Assembly: GCA_958295855.1 (NCBI GenBank)
Contig: OY282383.1
Span: 874,481 to 938,480 of the forward strand
DNA length: 64,000 nucleotides
Direction: 5' to 3'
From: an uncultured Poribacteria bacterium
GTDB taxonomy: Bacteria > Poribacteria > WGA-4E > WGA-3G
Shown here: positions 60,037 to 64,000 of the stretch, one piece after another
Layout: every line of letters begins with the position of its first letter
Position numbering within the stretch: position 1 is the stretch's first letter
Notes under the pieces: model-generated
The model's database searches: none
Told to the model about the DNA's origin: nothing
What the model saw: the letters and a program-made list of their open reading frames with translations, nothing else
Made by a program: the position numbers and the translations under genes

Positions 60037-60051
60037 CCCAGCTTTGCTGGG
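60037..60051. repeat. CCCAGCTTTGCTGGG palindrome
   Basis: A variant of the CCCYGCAAAGCRGGG family in inverted orientation, between ATPase copy 2 and gmhA, followed by ACTTATACC. Confidence 0.5.
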
Positions 60052-60142
60052 ACTTATACCATATCAAAATCCTCAATCATGTATTCTATCACGTCCCCGT
60101 CTGAAAGTCCAGCACAAATTTTCAGGTTCGGCAGGACAGCTC

Positions 60143-60730
60143 TCAATAATTCTCTGGAAACATCAACCGCTCCACCTGTTCTATCAGGATATGCAGCACC
60201 TTAATATGAATTTCCTGAATCCGATCTGCGGTATCACCGGGGGCAATCAGGTAGATATCGCAGTGGTGTTTGAGCCTGCCGCCATCCCTGCCGAGCAGCC
60301 CGAACACCTGCATTCCGCGTGATTTCGCCGCTTCCGCTGCTCGCACAACATTATCAGAATTCCCGCTCGTTGAGAGTGCCACCAGTAAGTCGCCAGGGTG
60401 TCCCAGTGCCGACACCGGGCGTGCGAAAATCTCTGCAAATCCGAAATCGTTAGCTGTGCATGTAATATGGCCTGCATCGCTGAGCGCAATCACTGGCAGG
60501 GGCCTTCGATCCTCCCGAAACTTCCCAGTGCATTCTTCGGCAAAATGGATGGCATCACACAAACTGCCACCGTTCCCACATGCGAAGACTCTGCCTTGCC
60601 GTTCAAAAACGTTTCGCATCAACGCTGCCGTTTCCGCGATGACAGCGATGTTTTCGGGATTTTGAATAAACTGATTGAGCACGTCCTGTGCCTCTAACAG
60701 GGCATCGCGAATGCTATGCAAGATGTCCAT
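60143..60730 (-). CDS. gmhA: Phosphoheptose isomerase (SIS domain)
   Basis: The enzyme isomerises sedoheptulose 7-phosphate to a heptose 7-phosphate for the LPS inner core. The 195-residue SIS protein has GNGGSLCDAIHFAEECTGKF (phosphate loop and catalytic Glu near residue 67), LLVALSTSGNSDNV and EIHIKVLHILIEQVE with the catalytic His near 178. A GAGGAAATATA site precedes the ATG. It lies 33 bp downstream of an ABC permease gene and could be cotranscribed with it; kdsB elsewhere in the window fits the same pathway. Confidence 0.9.
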   Translation of the reverse strand: MDILHSIRDALLEAQDVLNQFIQNPENIAVIAETAALMRNVFERQGRVFACGNGGSLCDAIHFAEECTGKFREDRRPLPVIALSDAGHITCTANDFGFAEIFARPVSALGHPGDLLVALSTSGNSDNVVRAAEAAKSRGMQVFGLLGRDGGRLKHHCDIYLIAPGDTADRIQEIHIKVLHILIEQVERLMFPENY

Positions 60731-60763
60731 TATATTTCCTCACCTTTTTTCACAAATTCACTG

Positions 60764-62566
60764 CTAAATCCGGAAAATCTCCCCTAACTTTCCACCAAGC
60801 ACGCGCCCCGCGCCAAGCAGACACGCAATTAAGATTAACATTCCCACCACACCCAACGCACTCGCCACATAAGCACCGTGGTCGTGACGCTGAGAGAGTG
60901 CCCAAATGGCTTTGGTAATCGGATAGTGCTTATCCTGCATCGCCAAGATCAGGCTGTCGCTGACTTCTAACATGGAGAATGAAAATACTAGAATCGCACC
61001 GGCGAGAATATTCGCGATGACGAGGGGCAATGTGATTTTATACAGCGTCCGTATCGGCGTTGCGCCCATGTTTTGCGAGGCTTCTTCATAAGTTACGCTC
61101 GTCTGCTGTAGGCCCGCATAGATGGAACGCAACATGTACGGCAGCCGTCGGACAGCATAACTGATAATTAGCAGGAACGTCGGGTTTTGTCTTGGATCCA
61201 GCACGGAAACGAGCCCATCGGGAAGATGCCGCAGCAGAAGCGTCGTATCCGCGAAGCTGCCCATATATCCGAACGCTATCGCAACGCCCGGCAATGCTAA
61301 CGGCAACATTGCAACCGCATCTAACAGGTTTTGGAACGGAAGGCGTTTGCGCGTCAAGAGATAGGACACTACAATGCCGACGAGGAGCGCGAGCAGTGTG
61401 CTGAAGATGCTGTATTTTAGACTGTTGAGAATACTCGGCAGTGTATCCGAATGTGTAAATGTCTCAACGTAGTGCGCCAGAGTCCAAGATTGTGGTAGGA
61501 TGCTTAACCACCACTGACTTGCATCCGGCGTTAATGAGTTTAGGATAATACTGATGTGCGGTAGCAACGCCATGAATGTCAAACCACCGATAAAGAGGTA
61601 GATAATGCTGCGCATTTTCCAGTTCGCATCTACTTCACGCGAGGTCACGTGTCCTCGTCCGAGCATCTCATAGTTTTTACTGCCTGTCCACCGTTTAGAG
61701 GCGTAAAAGGCGAGTGCTGTCAGTACGATGATGAGCACCACAAGGGCATAGCCCATTGGATTTGTGTTTGCCTCAGTCACTTGGCGGAAAATCTTCACGG
61801 CAATTACGTCTTTGTAGCCAAACATTAGGGGCGTACCGAGGTCGGTGAACGCCCAGATAAAAACGAGAATCGCGCCTGCAAAGTAACCGGGCATCATTAA
61901 AGGCAGTGTTATCCGCCGGAATATTTGAAATCGCGAGGCACCGAGGTTTTCTGCGGCTTCCTCCAAACTTGGATCGACGTTTGCCAATGCTGCAACGATG
62001 TTCAGATACATTATCGGGTACAGGTGCAACGCTGACAACATCACTACACCCCAGAAGCCTCCGCCTAACCAATCAATCGGATCAGCGGAGCGTTCAAGCA
62101 GGTTAAGTTTGACGAGAATCATATTGACGCTTCCATATAGCCCGAAAAACTTTTTCATGCCGATGGCACCGACGAACGGCGGCATAATCATCGGAATCAG
62201 GATAATCGAGCGCAACATATTGCGGCCGGGATACCGATACCGGGTCAAAAAATATGCCAGAGGGAGGCTCACAACGCTCGTGACTAACGTGACCATCGCA
62301 CCGACTTTGAAACTATTGATAACCAGTTCTCGGATGTTTGGATCTGTCACCATCAGTTTGAAGTACGTCATGTCGAAAGTGTTCTCAATCCAGAATGCTT
62401 CTTTGAAAACATAGAGGAGTGGGTATATGAGAAATACGACGAAAAACAGCGTTGTCAGTGCGAGGATTGTACTGACGGATGGGGTTAAATCGTATTTTCG
62501 GCGAATTCTGTCCGTTAAGGATTGATGGGTATCTGCTTTACCTTTTGCCTCTTGGCGATTGAACAT
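60764..62566 (-). CDS. ABC transporter permease with two fused permease domains (iron/thiamine type)
   Basis: The 600-residue protein has about 12 membrane segments in two halves. Each half has its own EAA loop: EEAAENLGASRFQIFRRITL near residue 205 and YEEASQNMGATPIRTLYKIT near 495. The double-domain layout is that of Fe(III) and 2-aminoethylphosphonate importers (FbpB/PhnV-like). An ATPase gene lies divergently 216 bp away; no binding protein is in the window. The ATG follows GGAGAAAAAG. The substrate is unknown. Confidence 0.85.
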   Translation of the reverse strand: MFNRQEAKGKADTHQSLTDRIRRKYDLTPSVSTILALTTLFFVVFLIYPLLYVFKEAFWIENTFDMTYFKLMVTDPNIRELVINSFKVGAMVTLVTSVVSLPLAYFLTRYRYPGRNMLRSIILIPMIMPPFVGAIGMKKFFGLYGSVNMILVKLNLLERSADPIDWLGGGFWGVVMLSALHLYPIMYLNIVAALANVDPSLEEAAENLGASRFQIFRRITLPLMMPGYFAGAILVFIWAFTDLGTPLMFGYKDVIAVKIFRQVTEANTNPMGYALVVLIIVLTALAFYASKRWTGSKNYEMLGRGHVTSREVDANWKMRSIIYLFIGGLTFMALLPHISIILNSLTPDASQWWLSILPQSWTLAHYVETFTHSDTLPSILNSLKYSIFSTLLALLVGIVVSYLLTRKRLPFQNLLDAVAMLPLALPGVAIAFGYMGSFADTTLLLRHLPDGLVSVLDPRQNPTFLLIISYAVRRLPYMLRSIYAGLQQTSVTYEEASQNMGATPIRTLYKITLPLVIANILAGAILVFSFSMLEVSDSLILAMQDKHYPITKAIWALSQRHDHGAYVASALGVVGMLILIACLLGAGRVLGGKLGEIFRI

Positions 62567-62615
62567 CTTTTTCTCCGAGCATATTGTTGTGAGGAACGTT
62601 TTCTAAAGGATATAA

Positions 62616-62632
62616 CCCCTGCAAAGCAGGGG
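62616..62632. repeat. CCCCTGCAAAGCAGGGG palindrome
   Basis: A 7-bp perfect stem with an AAA loop in the divergent ABC intergenic region, with TATAA before and CAAATAC after, as in the other copies of the family. Confidence 0.6.
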
Positions 62633-62693
62633 CAAATACAATACCTATTTTCGTAATTATACCCTATATTGTGCCAAATTGCACCTATTTTTG

Positions 62694-62723
62694 TTGACAT
62701 CCGATCGCGATTCATGCGATACT
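62694..62723 (+). promoter_or_regulatory. Candidate promoter of the ABC ATPase gene
   Basis: TTGACA and GATACT are separated by 18 bp, 60 bp upstream of the ATPase start. A TATAAT on the minus strand at 62656-62661 could serve the divergent permease gene but lacks a clear -35. Confidence 0.45.
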
Positions 62724-62782
62724 AGAGCAAGACTTAAAATCCAGGTAGGAGCCACCTTCCGGTCCCGAAAAAGAATATCACG

Positions 62783-63916
62783 ATGGCAACAGTAAAACTA
62801 GAAAACGTTACAAAAAGGTTTGGCGAACTCATCGCCCTAGACGATATCACAGTCGATGTCCACGATGAGGAATTTTTTGTGCTGCTCGGGCAGACGGGCG
62901 CGGGAAAAACGACAACGCTGCGCTGTATCGCCGGCTTGGACAAGCCGGAAGAAGGCACCATCTACTTAGACGATGTCCCTGTCAACGACAAAACGCCTGC
63001 TGAGCGCGATGTCGCTTTTGTCTTTCAATCACATATTCTCTATCCGCATCTTACTGTTTACGAGAACATGGCGTTCCCGTTACATCCGAGACGGCTCTCC
63101 GCTGAGGAGATCGACAGGCGTGTCAAGGATATCGCGCAGATGCTCCACATTGAGCACCTGCTCATGCGCACCCCGAATCAGTTGAGCGGCGGTGAAACGC
63201 AGCGCGTCGGCCTCGGCAGGGCGATGGTGCGCCGGCCACAGGTGTTCCTCATGGATGAGCCTATTTCCAACCTTGATGCCAAACTCCGTACCGAAATGCG
63301 CGCCGAAATCAGGTGGCGGCAGCGCGAACTCGGCACAACGACTTTCTATGTCACGCACGACCAGGTTGAAGCCATGTCCATGGCAGACCGGGTCGCTGTG
63401 CTTGAAGCGGGCAAGATTCAGCAGTTAGGAACACCTGCCGATATTTACAATCGTCCTGCCAACCTGTTTGTCGCCGGCTTCATCGGCAGTCCCAGCATGA
63501 ACTGTATTCCGTGCACCATCTCTCGTACCAACGCTCAGCTCCAGTTAGCACTATCTGGCAACGTAGGGGCAAATAACTCGTTCGCAATTCAGGATGCCCG
63601 CCTTGCTAAAACAGTGAACCAAGCCACCCGAAACAGCGACGTTGTTCTGGGCGTACACCCTGAGGATGTTCTCGTCAGTCATCAAGCTGTCCCGAATGCA
63701 TTTCAGAGTGAAGTCTATAGCGTTGAACCCCTCGGCGCGGAAACGATAGTTGAGTTAACCCTCGGAACGGATGCAGCTGGTGTGCATACGATTCTCAAAT
63801 CCCGGACAACCCCTAACTTTGAAGCGAAAATTGGACAGCCCCTCTACGTTACGTTTGTCCCTGAACGGATTCATCTCTTTGATAAAACTACAGGAGTCGC
63901 TTTAAGGGCACCGTAG
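62783..63916 (+). CDS. ABC transporter ATP-binding protein (FbpC/MalK/UgpC type)
   Basis: The 377-residue ATPase has Walker A LLGQTGAGKTTTLRC near residue 35, the Q-loop VFQSHILYPHLTV, signature LSGGETQRVGLGRAM near 133, Walker B VFLMDEPISNLDAKL and the H-loop YVTHDQVEAMS. A C-terminal TOBE domain (about 275-370) marks the MalK/FbpC group. It supplies energy to an importer; the divergently encoded permease is the probable partner. The gene ends 84 bp before the window edge; nothing further is seen there. Confidence 0.92.
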   Translation: MATVKLENVTKRFGELIALDDITVDVHDEEFFVLLGQTGAGKTTTLRCIAGLDKPEEGTIYLDDVPVNDKTPAERDVAFVFQSHILYPHLTVYENMAFPLHPRRLSAEEIDRRVKDIAQMLHIEHLLMRTPNQLSGGETQRVGLGRAMVRRPQVFLMDEPISNLDAKLRTEMRAEIRWRQRELGTTTFYVTHDQVEAMSMADRVAVLEAGKIQQLGTPADIYNRPANLFVAGFIGSPSMNCIPCTISRTNAQLQLALSGNVGANNSFAIQDARLAKTVNQATRNSDVVLGVHPEDVLVSHQAVPNAFQSEVYSVEPLGAETIVELTLGTDAAGVHTILKSRTTPNFEAKIGQPLYVTFVPERIHLFDKTTGVALRAP

Positions 63917-64000
63917 GGTGTCGCTTGAAAGCGTATATCAGCATTATGAGTTGGCAGCTTAAATGTTTTAACCTCATGCCCAATTTTGTGAAGCGAATTG

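Overview
The window comes from a bacterial genome of roughly balanced GC content with many intergenic repeats. I infer a Candidatus Poribacteria-like (sponge-associated or marine) lineage. The reasons are the gene mix (phytanoyl-CoA dioxygenase, Gfo/Idh/MocA, enolase-superfamily and RraA-like sugar-acid enzymes, LamG, lamin-tail and right-handed beta-helix secreted proteins, a sulfatase remnant, TRAP and Na+/solute transporters) and a C-terminal motif (GKLTTTWGxLK) shared by two secreted proteins here, which I recall from that group. KdsB and GmhA point to a Gram-negative envelope with LPS-type sugars. The taxonomy is inference.

Layout. 1-4.9 kb (minus): a TRAP small permease cut by the window edge, a LarA-like enzyme, an orphan HigA-type antitoxin preceded by the last 27 codons of a lost HigB toxin, and pyrG-kdsB. 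5-17.6 kb (mostly plus): a deletion derivative of an IS200/IS605-type TnpB element, a LamG protein, a GSA-aminomutase-like aminotransferase, a beta-helix protein, PDH E1 beta, a PAP2 phosphatase, an L-rhamnonate-dehydratase-like enzyme, a SurA-like chaperone whose coding sequence has absorbed two copies of an intergenic repeat, a TPR protein, and a cytochrome P460-like lipoprotein with twelve 30-bp repeats followed by a 230-bp miniature of the same IS. 17.6-24.7 kb (minus): an alpha-amylase-family enzyme, a TIG/LysM lipoprotein, and a sugar-acid catabolic group (FAH-family hydrolase, Gfo/Idh oxidoreductase, DlgD-like reductase, PhyH dioxygenase). 25-29 kb (plus): a dimethylformamidase-like protein, an SDR enzyme, a methylase fragment and a DNA methyltransferase fused to an Mrr-like nuclease domain.

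29.1-36 kb: a 1240-residue lamin-tail protein with a long promoter-driven leader containing two strong terminator hairpins, flanked on both sides by arrays of intergenic repeats. 36-45 kb (plus): HpcH/HpaI and RraA-like aldolases, two tandem BolA-like small proteins, tyrS, a second TnpB remnant, aroF, leuA, and a HigB toxin with an unusually long antitoxin. 45-60 kb (minus): an HTH-cupin-pepA operon, a formate dehydrogenase alpha subunit read through an in-frame TGA with a SECIS-like hairpin (a selenoprotein), an orphan DUF1156 methylase, a DUF3352-like protein, a DUF4212/SSS symporter pair and two tandem AAA-ATPase/PD-(D/E)xK proteins that are mosaic copies. 60-64 kb: gmhA with a double-domain ABC permease, and a divergently encoded ABC ATPase.

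Functionally the window combines central biosynthesis (CTP, CMP-Kdo, heptose, tyrosyl-tRNA, aromatic amino acids, leucine) with scavenging of acid sugars and polysaccharides, formate oxidation, and several mobile or defence-associated remnants. No tRNA, rRNA or CRISPR array was recognised. The most interesting items are the selenocysteine codon, the TnpB-less IS miniatures that keep a promoter plus the region equivalent to the omega RNA, the repeat inserted in frame into surA, the unexplained RNA/leader at 30.6-31.2 kb and the ATPase mosaic.
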